The notes below the pieces were generated by a model, which ran no database searches, was not told the origin of the DNA, and saw only the letters and a list, made by a program, of their open reading frames with translations. A stretch of 64,000 nucleotides of DNA from Rhizophagus irregularis (taxonomy: Eukaryota; Glomeromycota; Glomeromycetes; Glomerales; Glomeraceae). Made by a program: the position numbers and the translations under genes. The stretch spans positions 3,152,501-3,216,500 of the forward strand of contig NC_089444.1 of the NCBI RefSeq assembly GCF_026210795.1, read 5' to 3'. This document shows positions 22,508 to 34,832 of this stretch, piece by piece; position 1 is the stretch's first letter; each line of letters starts with the position of its first letter.

Positions 22508-23580
22508 ACTCATTTTATTTTAAATGAAAATATTTAGTATATAAAAAAATATAGCAGATAATCCTGAAACATTTGATAACATTTGATGGAAATATACAAA
22601 GACTCATAATTATCAATTATTCGTATTTGAAAAAAATTGAGGATTAACATCATAATGAAATGTTTTTTTTTATTAATAAATTTGGTCATATTAAATTATC
22701 TAAAATTAATAATAAATAAAACTCAATTGTATAAATGAATAAGGGATTGGAATCGATCCTGCTAAAATCGAATTAATCAAACCAGAATAGAATCGATTAT
22801 CAATATAAAAATCGAATCTATATTATTGTGGTATAATGATCAAGCTTACAAACAGATAACACAATTTCAACTAATATTATTTTTTATGAAATACTTATAA
22901 TTAATATTAGTACAAATTGTGTTAAAAAAAAAAATAACTGCTGTTAATTCACCTTTATCAAAATTTTTATGTGTCTTAACCAGCTACTAACAAATTTAAT
23001 TATCAAAATTGATCAATATCGCATAAAGATTTCACATTGAAATTGATTAACAAAAATAATTCTCACACTTCAAAGCTTTATTTTTTTCTTCTTTTAATTA
23101 AAAAAAAAAAAATTAGCTATCACACAAAGTAAATATAAACTGATACTTAAAGAAATGGAAGAAAAAGAGAATTTAAAAAAACACAAGAAAAATAGAAGAA
23201 AGTGAAAGTGACCCTAATTATGAAGATGCAATCTTAAAGTATTTTAGAAGACCCAGATTTTATTAAACTTTCGTTATTAATTAGGAACAAATTTTATAAT
23301 GGTAAATCAAAAATAAACGACACAGCTTCTATTTTGTAATTTTATTTTAATGATGACAAACAATAACAACTTGAATTTCATTTTAAAGAACTCATGCTTT
23401 AATAAATTAATATTTATTTAAATATAAACTCAAACATATTTAATAATTTGCAAAATCTAGTATATAAATAATCTTTACTTATATCGGTCAAATCTAATTT
23501 AACATTTGCAAAGTCTAGGGTTTTTTTTAGTAATATAAGCATCAAAATAAAAACATTTTCTTATTGAGTGTACCGGGACC
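22508..23580. other. intergenic, no gene seen
   Basis: AT-rich spacer. The block at about 22748-22815 repeats 'aatcgat'-type motifs several times (aatcgatcctgc, aaatcgaattaatc, aatcgattatc, aatcgaatc). Nothing coding is supported. Confidence 0.45.
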
Positions 23581-23795
23581 CAGAAATATATATATAGGGG
23601 TCAGGTGATGAAAAATTTTTTTTACTATGAGCTGTACGCATTTTTTCAGGGCCGGAATTATGATAATGTCAGTCGGTTGCTATAATAGGAAATAAAATTC
23701 TGACCGGCATTATCAAAAATTATCTAAAAAAAAGGAAAGGTTTTCATGACTTTTTTTAGTTCAAAATAAACCTGACCCTTTCATATATATTTCTG
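23581..23795. mobile_element. small palindromic MITE-like element (~215 bp)
   Basis: The ends are imperfect inverted repeats: cagaaatatatatatagggg then tcaggt on the left, and acctgaccctttcatatata then tttctg on the right. The interior has mirrored 'gccggaattatgataatg' and 'ctgaccggcattatcaa'. No clear target duplication was found, so the class is unknown. Confidence 0.6.
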
Positions 23796-23867
23796 ACTTT
23801 ACATCAAGAAATTTCCTTAATATGATAATACAATATAAATTTTGATCTACTGTATTTTAAGATTCTT

Positions 23868-25190
23868 TTATACGTGATACAGCAATTTTTACAAATAATT
23901 GTTTTTCGAAATAATTATTAATATCCAATATCTGATTGCCATAATTTTAATAATATTCTTTAGAGTAGCGCAGCTTATCCCAATTTTGGGCTGTGTAGAA
24001 AAACGTGGCAAACATACTCTTGTACATTCTTTACTTCACTTTCAACTATAATTGAAATCAGCCCCAAAATCTTATTGGCCTAACCGGTTAAACTTAATTT
24101 TGGCTGATTAGACTATTTGATCATAAAAATTTTTTTTTTAACGAAATAATAAACTTTAACTAGTTAAACAAATCTTTAACCAGTAAACCAGCTCTAACCT
24201 TAATTAGTAATTAAATGATGCAATCATAAATAAAAAAAAAGTAATTTGAAGTACGTGTTATCAAATTATTTTTTTAAAAAAATTATCTTATAAAAATGGC
24301 TCGAGAAAGAGAGAAAAAAAATATTTTTGAAATTCACAAACAACGAACCAAAAAATATTTACTACTTAAAAAATCAAACATTTTTTTGGAACCATGAATT
24401 TAAAATATTTGTTATTAATCTTTGCCTTTATTATTGTTTCAGCGGGTAATATACAGTTTTTTACTTAATTTTTTTATTGACGTTAATATTGATTTATTAT
24501 CAAATTAATTAAATATTAAAATCTTTTTTATAAATAATATAGTAGCTTTACCTGTAAAACGAGAAGGTAATTATCTCAATAAAAATTAATATCTTTACAT
24601 GTTAATAATGCATGACATCATTTTCTCTTGTGTAGCGGGTAAACGTACTGGACATGGAACTGATGAATGAACGTGACTCTGCTGGTTTAATGCATTAAAG
24701 AAATAAGTTCCTTGTAACGTTAAGGTTTAATTGTTATAAACAAATTTTGTACATTAAACTTTTGCAATAAAATATATAATTTTTATACGTTTGAGTTTAT
24801 TTTTGAAATTAAATATTAATTTATCCAAAATGAATTTTTTCGAAATGAAGATCGTGCACTGTTGCTTCCATTAAAATAAAGTTACAAAAAAAAAATAGAA
24901 GCCTTAAAGTTTATTTTTAATTCGCTATTATAAAATTTGATCCTAATTATTTTTGTTATTAAGTGTGTTTTTAAAAAAATTATTTCTTATAATTATCATA
25001 AATAAATACAATATTGCATCTGGATACAAATTTCTTTTGTTGTGTTTATTACTTTCATCAAAAATTTATCTATGACAATAAATACTTTATGATAAACAAA
25101 AATTTGACCAACAATTCTACTGTATCATATTTTAACGTGTCGCAATTTAGAAACGTGGAAAAATACTCTTGGACTTCACATCATTCATTA
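23868..25190 (+). repeat. direct duplication, copy 2 (peptide-gene segment)
   Basis: The counterpart of 17266-18650 in the same orientation, about 6.6 kb downstream. It carries the second peptide gene. The end motif 'gcaatttagaaacgtgg' is itself repeated in degenerate form at about 25283 ('gcaatgtgaaaacgtgg'), as if a terminal subrepeat had expanded. Confidence 0.8.
24394..24670 (+). CDS. 36-aa secreted peptide precursor with Kex2-type sites, copy 2
   Basis: Exons 24394-24445, 24543-24566 and 24636-24670 have the same lengths (52, 24, 35 nt) and phases as copy 1, with GTAATA..ATAG and GTAATT..GTAG introns. The signal peptide differs at two residues (N for H at position 2, A for T at 17). The secreted part VALPVKREAGKRTGHGTDE is identical, while introns and flanks carry many indels. 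That contrast suggests selection on the peptide, although a short sequence can also stay unchanged by chance. Dibasic KR sites predict Kex2-type processing in the Golgi to TGHGTDE. Function unknown. Confidence 0.72.
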
Positions 25191-26109
25191 TTAATATGAC
25201 GATCTGCTGGAAAACTGAAAAATTCAACTATACATATTTAACATATATATTATATAATTAACATTGTTTTAATAATTTAATGTGGCGCAATGTGAAAACG
25301 TGGCAAAATACTCTTGTACGCAACCCTTAATTCGTATAATTAGTATGGTACTCTGGAAAATTCATTTGCAGTGTACAGTGCGTATTTAATATACAGTATA
25401 TTACAGATTTACAGTATATAATTGGATGAGAAAAAAATTGAAAAACAATACAGAAAAGGGAGTTTAGTTAGTCAATAATCTATTTTAAATATATATATTA
25501 ATAAAATAAATTCTATTCTTGTAATTTATTTTTTAGGAAAGATTATTAATTAATAGAATGTAAAATACAATTGTTATATCAATGTATTTATTAAATTAAC
25601 GCTACGATCCTAAAGCTAACAAATTGAAAACTATATAATTTCTAAATATCAATTTATTTTATAAAATGTCATTAACTTCGTGAAGTTTAAGATGATTTTT
25701 AATATATTTTCTTTCTGAAAATCATTTTTTTATTTTTTTTTTCAAAAATTATTTTACATATTTTAAATATTTTATTTTTATTTCGTTTCATCTATAAAAA
25801 AGTTAACAAATTGCTATTTAAATATAAATTGTTTAAATACGCGTTCCTATTGGTCATTATTTTCAATAATAATTAATCTATTTTATTTTAGCTTCCAGTT
25901 TAAAGTTTCCCTTCTATTTGAGCTAAACCAAGACTAGAAAGAGAAAGCAATAAAAATCAAAAAAAAAAATCAGATCTCATATTTCGTTCTACAGCAGATC
26001 CAAAAAATAATTAATTTTAATTGCTATGTACATAGTGAAAATAAAAATCTTAATATTCTTTAAATTTTGAAAATGTTAATTTATGTAACTCTACCTTGGG
26101 TAGTACAGG
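25191..26109. other. intergenic, no gene seen
   Basis: AT-rich spacer with degenerate copies of the 'gtggcgcaat..gaaaacgtgg' motif and a run of 'tacagtata' motifs at about 25365-25420. No coding frame is supported. Confidence 0.45.
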
Positions 26110-26129
26110 TTAATGTGCTTCATTTGGAC

Positions 26130-29100
26130 TTAGACTACTTGATCTAAGCATTGAGTATTATCATCATGATCTGGAAGGTCTTCTGTAAAAGAATTAAGTA
26201 ATCGAGATGTGTAAATAGCTTGTGAATGGGTTTCCATTTGGTAATTTTTAATGGATGAAAGATTTGCTTTTCTATATTCTTCTGCTTTTTTGAATTGTAT
26301 TCCAATTTCTTCATTTTCTATTACGAAAAAATCCATTCCATATGACTTACGAAATGACGTGATCAATTCATTTACTTTGAAAATATTTGGTCTATTATTT
26401 GGATTTAAATCCCAACACTTTTCCATTAAATCAATATAACATCTTGGTGCTTCTAGTTCATTTATTTCAGGTCTAACTCCTTTACAGATGTCCAATGCAA
26501 GAAGATGATCATGTGCACGATTGTAAAAGGGTTGTCTTCCAGTAGCTACAAAATACATTACCATACCAAAACTAAAAATATCTGATTCTTGGATATAAGG
26601 CTTTCTTCTTAATACTTCAGGAGCCACATAAGGCATAACTCCATAAATTTTATTTTCATCTACATTACCAACCTCTCCACATAATCCCATGTCTGAAATT
26701 GATATACAATTACCAAAATTATATATCTCACTTAAAAATAATATATTTCCTGTATGAAAATCACGATGAACTATACTTTTTTGATGAATTTCTTTAAGAC
26801 CATTAATGATATTAAGCAATGCAGATAGTTTATCTCTCCAATTAAAATATTCATAGTTTTTATTTATCCAATGATTAAAGTTGCCTTCTTTTGCATATTG
26901 GAGTACCATAATATATTCTTTTGTATCTGGATTTTGAGATATTCCATATATATTAAGAATATTGCTTGTTTTATTTATTGAGTATTTTTTAACCTATTAA
27001 ATTACATAAATAATAAAAAACAATTATTTTACTTAATTAAATTTTCAAGAATTTATAAACAATTTTAAAAGAAATTCATACCTCGTTTAAAAATTTATCA
27101 CTAATATTTTGTGAATTATACAAATATTTTAAGGCAATTATTCTATTTGGATTCCTTTTATATATTTTTTCATCTGCATCATATTCTAATGGACCATTTT
27201 TCCAATTTGCAGAATAAACTATAGCAAAGCCACCTTTACCTACTTCCTTAATATTATTAAACTGGTTATATGGTATCCATTCAAATACTATGTCACTATA
27301 ATTATCTATTTTTAATTGCATTTCTTGAATAAGATCATCAATTTTTTCATTTTCACTTATCCATACATTATAATTATTCTGAACTAAAAGATAGACTCCT
27401 GTATCTGGATTTTGAGTAATTCCGTACAATGCTTGAATTGCTTCATGCTTTGATGGATATTTTTTAGCCTAAGTATAGATAAAAAACATTGTAAATATAT
27501 TAATTAAAAAAGTATTTGAATATTTTAAGAAATTTTATACCTCATTTATCAGAGATTTAATGGAATTTTGTGAGTTGCATAAATATTTTAAAACAACTTC
27601 TTTATTTGAATCTCTTGTATAATTTTTATATTTATAGCTATAATACAGCGGACCATTTATCCATGTTGCTGAATATGCTGTTATAAGGCTATTTTTGCTT
27701 ATTTCTTTAATTTTATTAAACTGATTGTATAATATCCATTCGAATACAATATCATCATAATTATTAATAATCAATTGCCTTTCTTTAATGAAATCATCAA
27801 TTTTTTCATTTCCACTAATCCAATTTATAGTATAATTTTGAACCAAAACATAATCTCCTGTATCTGGATTTTGAGATATTCCATACAATACTTGAAATTC
27901 TTCATGTTTAGTTGGATATTTTTTAGCCTAAATATAATAAAGATTGATGTAAATATATTAATTAAAAAAGTAATTAAATATTTGAATAAATTTCATACCT
28001 CATTTATTAAAGAATCAATGGATTCTTGTGAATTATGTAAACATTTTAAAGCAACTTCTTTGTCTGGATCTCTTGTATTACTACTAAAACTATATCCCTT
28101 GTATAATGGACCATCCTTCCATATTGCTAAATATACTGTTATAAGACCATTTTTGCCTATCTCTTTAATTTCATTAAACTGATTATATGGTATCCATTCA
28201 AGTATTATGTCTTCATGGCTATTAATTTTTAATTGCTTTTCTTGAATGAAATCATCAATTTTTTCATTTCCACTAATCCAATTTATAGTATAATTTTGAA
28301 CCAAAATATAATCTCCTGTATCTGGATTTTGAGATATTCCATACAATACTTGAAATGCTTTACGATTTGTTGGATATTTTTTAGCCTAAAGATAAATAAA
28401 AAAGATTGTAAATATATTAATTAAAAAGTATTTAAATATTTTAAGAAATTTTATACCATATTTATTAAAGAATCAATGGATTCTTGTGAATAATGTAAGC
28501 ATTTTAATGCAACTTCTTTATTGGGGTCTCCTGTATAATTACCCAAACTATAATTCTTATATAATGGACCATCTTTCCATATTGCTGAATATACTGTTAT
28601 AAGACCATTTTTTCCTATCTCCTTAATTTTATTAAACTGATTGTATGGTATCCATTCAAGCACTATATCATCATAGTTAATAACTTCTAATTGTTTTTCT
28701 TGAATGAAATCATTTATTTTTTCATTTCCACTAATCCAATTTGCTAAGTTTATAGTGTAATTTTGAACAAAAATATAATCTCCTGTATCTGGATTTTGAG
28801 ATATTCCATACAATACTTGAAATGCTTCATGATTTGTTGGATATTTTTTAGTCTAAATATAAATAAAAGGGATTGTAAATATATTACTTAAAAATGTATT
28901 TTAATATTTGAAATATTTGAAGAAATTTAATACCTCATTTATTAAAAAGTCAATGGACTCTTGTGAATTATGTAAACATTTTAAAGCAACTTTTTTATGT
29001 GAGTCTCTTGTATAATCACTCCAACTATATTCCTTATATAATGGACCATCCTCCCATATTGCTGAATATACTGTTATAAGACCATTTTTGCTTATCTCCT

Positions 29101-30188
29101 TAATTTCATTAAACTGATTATATGGTATCCATTCAAGCACTATGTCTTCATGGCTATTAATTTTTAATTGCTTTTCTTGAATGAAATCATCAATTTTTTC
29201 ATTTCCACTTGTCCACATAAGAACAAAAATATAATCTTCTGTATTTGGATTTTGAGATATTCCATACAATACTTGAAATGCTTTATGATTTGTTAGATAT
29301 TTTTTAGCCTAAAAATAAATAAGAGATTGATGTAAATATATTAATTAAAAAAGTAATTAAATAATTGAATAAATTTCATACCTCATTTATTAAAGAATCA
29401 ATGGATTTTTGTAAATTATGTAAACATTTTAAAGTAACTTCTTTGTTTGGATCTCTTGTATAACTACTATAACTATATTTCTTGTATAACGGACCATCCT
29501 TCCATAATGCTGAATATACTGTTATAAGACCATTTTTGCTTATCTCCTTAATTTCATTAAACTGATTATATGGTATCCATTCAAGCACTATGTCTTCATG
29601 GCTATTAATTTTTAATTGCTTTTCTTGAATGAAATCATCAATTTTTTCATTTCCACTTGTCCACATAAGAACAAAAATATAATCTTCTGTATTTGGATTT
29701 TGAGATATTCCATACAATACTTGAAATGCTTTATGATTTGTTAGATATTTTTTAGCCTAAAAATAAATAAGAGATTGATGTAAATATATTAATTAAAAAA
29801 GTAATTAAATAATTGAATAAATTTCATACCTCATTTATTAAAGAATCAATGGATTTTTGTAAATTATGTAAACATTTTAAAGTAACTTCTTTGTTTGGAT
29901 CTCTTGTATAACTACTATAACTATATTTCTTGTATAACGGACCATCCTTCCATAATGCTGAATATACTGTTATAAGACCATTTTTGCTTATCTCCTTAAT
30001 TTCATTAAACTGATTATATGGTATCCATTCAAGCACTATGTCTTCATCACTTCATGGCTATTAATTTTTAATTGCTTTTCTTGAATGAAATCATCAATTT
30101 TTTCATTACCACTAGTCCATTCTGTAAAATTAATTCCTAAATATTTCGGAATATTATTTTCTCTCAAAGATATACTTTGGGAAGACAT
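26130..30188 (-). pseudogene. TKL-like kinase B, 7 N-lobe exons, frameshifted exon 1
   Basis: Exons in transcript order: 30188-29830, 29756-29382, 29308-28934, 28852-28457, 28385-27999, 27927-27541, 27468-27082 and 26993-26130. The first ATG (30188) gives MSSQSISL, matching gene A. An 8-bp insertion near 30044-30054 (tcttcatcacttcatggc, where other units have tcttcatggc) shifts the frame of exon 1 and creates a TAG at 30036-30038. All later exons are open and phase 0. Exon 7 (27468-27082) has the near-canonical loop EVGKGGFAIVYSA; the earlier ones are degenerate (ISKNGLITVYSA). The C-lobe exon has VHRDFHTGN, DMG and APE and is almost the same as in gene A. Exon 4 uses an ATG/GTATAA donor and an AG/ACT acceptor. 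The gene could still be expressed from an internal start or by skipping exon 1, so 'pseudogene' is provisional. Confidence 0.75.
28934..30188 (-). repeat. youngest tandem units of array B
   Basis: The 3' 70 codons of exon 1 and of exon 2 are identical in protein, and the following introns also match. Exons 2 and 3 share their 5' halves (MYGISQNPNTEDYIFVLMWT in the frame). This indicates a duplication of one ~450-bp unit very recently, before the 8-bp insertion in exon 1. Confidence 0.75.
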
Positions 30189-31515
30189 TGTTTTCAAAAG
30201 CTCAAAAATTTTTTAAAAAAAATCTTATTTATAGTAAATTATGTAACAAGTGAAAGGTAACACAAAAATGTGCATAAATACTATAATTGCTTATGTAAGC
30301 ATTACGTAATGGAGCTTAGTATTATTTCGATGTCGATCATTCACAAGAATTATTTGAAACAAAAATTTTCTGGTTAAATTTTTTGTAGTTCTTCATAGTT
30401 CATGCAAATTTTTTTTAATAATAAATACATACTTTGCATCGTGCATAATGTGTTTGTGAATTAAAAAAAAAGACCTCTTTAACTTTTGAAAATCTCACTT
30501 AAATCACATTAAAATATTGAATAACGAAGTCACAACATTAGAATTATAATAAAACCACCCTAACTCGGAATCTCTGGTCACTTTTACTTGAGTCAATATA
30601 TTACATTTATGTGAAATATTCAATTTATATTGATTTTTTTTTATCAATAATTAAATATTTATATATTAACTGTAGAAAATTAATTATTTCGTAGTTGTTA
30701 ATATACAGCTAATACTGTATATAAGTAATAAAATTTGCTTATTTTTATTAATTTATAATATGATTTTTTTAAATTTTATAGATCTTGGGCTACATCTCTA
30801 TATCATCACGAATTTGCCGATTATTTGATTGACGTTGTCACTTGTCACATAAGAAAAATTGCCTATTTTCATAATGAAACACAAGATAGCATTATCCCAA
30901 AAATGTGTTATATATTTTTTTTGCAAAAATCGAAATATTATTCTGATATAAATAGTGATTTAGCATTGTTTATAAATCTCATATCATTAATTTCGCAGGA
31001 AAATTTAATAAATTTCGTTATTTTGTAGAACAATTTGGAGGCATTAATTTATTAATTTTATGGTATAACTTATTAATTTCATATTAATTCATTAAATTCT
31101 CCGATAATAAAAAACCTGTACTATGGAACGGATTACTGTATTATTTTTTACTGTAGATAGAGAATATTTATGCAAAGTTTCAAGTTTTGCTTACGCGTAT
31201 TCACCATCATCACATATATTAATATATTTACTTTTATTGATGTCATTTTAATATAATTTGTTATAATAATAATGTTTAAATGGGTGTTTATAATGATTTT
31301 TACTAATATTTTACTTCTGTAAGTTATTTAAAAACATTCATCATTTTAATAAATTGCTATACGTGATCGAAAAATGATCGGGAAGATGATATTAAGTATG
31401 CCCGCACCATTAAATTGAAATTTAGTGTAAGGAATTAAAAAAATATAATTAAATTTTAACTTAAAACAATACTTTCGAATCTTTTATCAATTTGGTTTTT
31501 TATTTACCATGTACA

Positions 31516-32410
31516 CAGTGAAATTCGATAAACTGATCTATCGGTTCCATTAAAAATATCCGGTTTATCAGAATATCCGGTATAGCGAAAAAATTTCGAT
31601 ATATTGAAAATCTACTGAATTTTTAAAAAATTTTCATGCTAATAAAACTAATATACACTATATTTTAATTTTTTCATCTTAGTTTTAAGTCATAGAGGTC
31701 ATGAAAATGAATATAAAATATTTTAATTGTATGCCTAATGATGTTTGTCACAATTGTCACATGGTCACGTAATGGAAACTCGGTCACGGGATCATAGTAA
31801 ATTTATTCTTCACATCTGGTCACACCTCCACGTTGATTACAGATTTCATAATATACAGGACTCTATACTGTAGAACTTAAGCCCGTCGTATAGACGTTTG
31901 CCACCTTAAGCTACAGAAATATTCCTTTATTAAATAATACAAAATATTAATGTGATCCGAGTTAATTATTAACAAAGTACTAAAACCATCATAATACTTG
32001 GTTCTAAACTATTTCCTAAAAGTCAATTTCTAAAACTAAACTGCGATAATTTCCCCTAATTAATATAACCTTCCATTAATAAAATAATTAATGTGGTACT
32101 TTTTCATCATAAGAAAAAAGAAAAAGGAAAAAAGAATCGAATTCTAATCTAATGGATAAAAATAGAATTAATTAATTTAAGTCTAAATGCTCGAGTTTGG
32201 TTCCTATATATAATTACTCTTGTTTACGATCGTCACATTGAACTCATTAATAAAAACATTACGTCCTGTAATTCTATGATTATCCAAATTAACAATGATC
32301 AACTAATATCTATCATCACAATTACCATAAATATCATTTAAGTAAACGCTCTTACCAATTTTGGAGCTCTTAATACCTAAAAAATATGTAATAAAAGAAC
32401 TAGATTTATA
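31516..32410. other. intergenic, possible degenerate transposon end at its left
   Basis: At 31516-31600 the sequence 'cagtgaaattcgataaactg', followed by repeated 'atccggtttatcag'/'atccggtatagcg' motifs, resembles the end of a pogo/Tigger-like element. No matching second end was found. 'ggtcac'-type motifs repeat at 31760-31830. No gene is supported. Confidence 0.35.
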
Positions 32411-32740
32411 TTAATTAAGTTGAAAGATAATGATAAAATCATTAGAGGTTATAATCCTTTAAATTGAAGGGTTTCTAATAAATATCTTTCAACGGTGATA
32501 GTTTATTTTCTCATTTCAATCTACTCCAAATCCGTCATCAACAATTCCAAGTAGAGTTATTAAGAACGGAAAAAATGCAATATATGATTCTGCGCATGAT
32601 AAAAGTGAGTTTGGTGATGGTGGTCTTCGAATATTTGATAAAGTTTCTTAAAGAATACGAAAATAGAATTATTAAAATTATAGTTTCGAAATTGAAGATT
32701 ATGAAGTATTTGGAAAAATACGTGATGTCACACGGTAGCC
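32411..32740 (+). pseudogene. relic of a TLD (TLDc) domain gene
   Basis: Fragments in alternating frames follow the order of the TLDc domain common in Rhizophagus BTB/TLD and kelch/TLD proteins. They are LKDNDKIIRGYNPLN (usual form 'I.GYNPLEW', here broken at the tryptophan), FIFSFQSTPNPSSTIPSRV, KNGKNAIYDSAHD then FGDGGLRIFDKVS, KEYENRIIKI in another frame, and FEIEDYEVFGKIRD, the usual last strand. At least two frameshifts and several stops separate them. TLDc domains act in oxidative-stress protection and V-ATPase regulation in other eukaryotes. The 98-codon frame at 32575-32871 reads across this relic in the wrong frame and is not a gene. Confidence 0.6.
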
Positions 32741-33849
32741 GGATTTACACATACTACGGCGGACACAGATTATTGGGTAAAATCGATTTTTTTTTAAAGT
32801 ACAGTATTTCGAATATAAAAGAATTCAAAAGTTTTATTTCAATTATAAAGTTTAATTATTATCATTCCTGATACATTTTATTATTATTAAATCTTGTCAT
32901 GTTTTGTCATCGTTCTTCTATATGACAATATTCATTTTTTCCAGTGATTTGAAATTTGAGCGAACATTTTTTTTTTAACTATAAACGGTCTTTTGGTTTG
33001 TCATTACAAATTTTACAACTGAAAGTGTATTGACAGCACAAAAGTTACATAAATATTGGTAAGTACTAAATACACATCGAACTTTTAATATAGAACACTA
33101 TTATACTATTATCTTCTAAAAAAACTATGTAATTAACCAGTTGCCATATATTCTCGTACATTGTATAATTTAATAAAAAAAAAAAATTTTACTCGTATCA
33201 ATATAGATTATCGATTATATCATCAAACTTTTAATTTAAAACCCTTGTATTATTATGAAAAGATGAGCTTCATTTTACTTTTATAAACCTTTCTTTCTTT
33301 CTAAATTTCCAAAATTATACTGTTCCTTCATTTCTCTTGCTTTCATTTTACTTTTACTTACAAACCTGAACTGAAAATTTGATAAATACAAAATCGGTTT
33401 GGTACTGTAATGAAGTGGAAAAGTAGTTATATCGGATGAAAATGGGCCCTGTAGCCGATATATCCCACATCCGATAAAAGCGTCACGCTTTTTAATCATG
33501 CTATATTTTCATCGATCAGGAATAACTAATAAGCTTCATATAAACTTTTTCATAAATTTTCTTTTACATTTTTTTTTTAACTTCACTTAATTAAATAACT
33601 TATTTAATATAGTAATATCAATTATCTATTATGTCAATATCAGGCTATGTCATTCATTTTCCTTTTAAAATGATAAAATTTAAATGTCATGTGACTTTTA
33701 ATATCAAGATGGAATTTTATTTTTTTAATTTACCAATCTCACCGATTTAATGTGAATATCACTTACTATTACACACCTATTTGGCATAATCTTAATATGA
33801 TAAAGTACCTACAATCATAAAAATTATTACAACAACATGCAGTAATATT
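32741..33849. other. intergenic, no gene seen
   Basis: AT-rich. A short inverted repeat 'atatcggatg...catccgat' lies at about 33429-33477 inside the unsupported minus-strand frame 33281-33499. Confidence 0.4.
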
Positions 33850-34120
33850 CTACGTATGACGTAATTATTATTGTTACACTGATGTTATAGTATGAATTCA
33901 GCTAACCATTGATATACAAATTTACCAAAATATCTCATAATGAGCGAAAATAGATTACATTATTTTCTATTTAATTTAAGAAAAAAGGAGACTGATTTAG
34001 TTCTGATGTCATTAACTATATTGAGTTGTTATATACATAGTAGTATATATAGTATATATATTTGTTTAATTAACGCTCCAATTTTAATTTTTTAAAAATA
34101 AGAAATAATAAAATAAATAA

Positions 34121-34280
34121 CTGTAAGAAACAATAAATGAATAACTGAAACAATAAATGAATGACTGTAAGAGACAATGAATGACTGTAAGAAACAATAA
34201 ATGAACGACTGCAAGAAGCAATAAATGAATGACTATAAGAAGCAATAAATGAATAACTGTAAGAAACAATAAATGAATGA
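34121..34280. repeat. 24-bp minisatellite, 7 units
   Basis: Unit ctgtaagaaacaataaatga plus atga. Seven units, five of 24 bp and two shortened to 20 bp, fill exactly 160 bp. The corresponding place in the paralogous segment (about 55622-55665) has about one unit. The open frames on the minus strand at 34070-34336 and 34084-34269 are translations of this repeat, not genes. Confidence 0.85.
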
Positions 34281-34832
34281 CTGCTTCTTAATGTAAAAAA
34301 ATGAATTTGAAATATATTCTTAAAATATATTATCAAATAAAATTTAGCGCTATACGTTTTTATAATATATATATATATATATTTTTGATTTTCCTATATC
34401 ATTATTTAATTAAATAAAATTACACTAGTTACTAAATAACAAGAGCAGATTTAATAATATTGATAAGCAAACATAAACAATAAAATATTAATATATGGTA
34501 GCCGCTCAATTCATAGAAAATAGAAATAGTCTACAAAAAAAATTCACAAGCATGTACTAATTAACCTTTCGTGAAATCACGTGCACTTTTATTGTTTTTT
34601 TCAATTAGGTTATTTAACAAACTGAAAAGCATTAAATGGTCTATACGTATACAATTTGATATTTTGTAACATAAAATATGCTTATCGAAAAGAGTAGTGA
34701 TAATCAATGTTGAAATAAAATTTACTGTTACTGTGTTACACAATACCTTATTTTGTTGTCTATGACCAAAAAATATCAATATAAGGAGGAGATTTTTGTT
34801 ACTACACATTGCAAAATTTGAGCTGTTTTAAT

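Larger units (their letters stand above)
26110..31515 (-). repeat. large inverted duplication, right arm (contains kinase gene B)
   Basis: Reverse-complement counterpart of 4757-12645. Both the kinase and about 1.3 kb of its 5' flank are shared, so the promoter was duplicated too. The arm lacks the MITE found at 5746-5934 in the left arm and has five fewer N-lobe units. Confidence 0.85.

Noticed and set aside
27775-28182. 135-codon plus-strand frame and similar frames (6091-6495 minus, 7047-7256 minus, 7546-7737 minus, 28233-28424 plus)
   Set aside because: They are antisense shadows of the kinase N-lobe exons and recur at the array period.
31516-31600. pogo/Tigger-like transposon
   Set aside because: Only one end-like motif (cagtgaaattcgataaactg) is visible; no second end, TA duplication or transposase.
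33281-33499. 72-codon minus-strand frame
   Set aside because: No homology recognised, no splice or codon signal, and it contains an inverted repeat; treated as chance.
34070-34336. Minus-strand open frames rich in SYSHSFI repeats
   Set aside because: They are translations of the 24-bp minisatellite and share its period.
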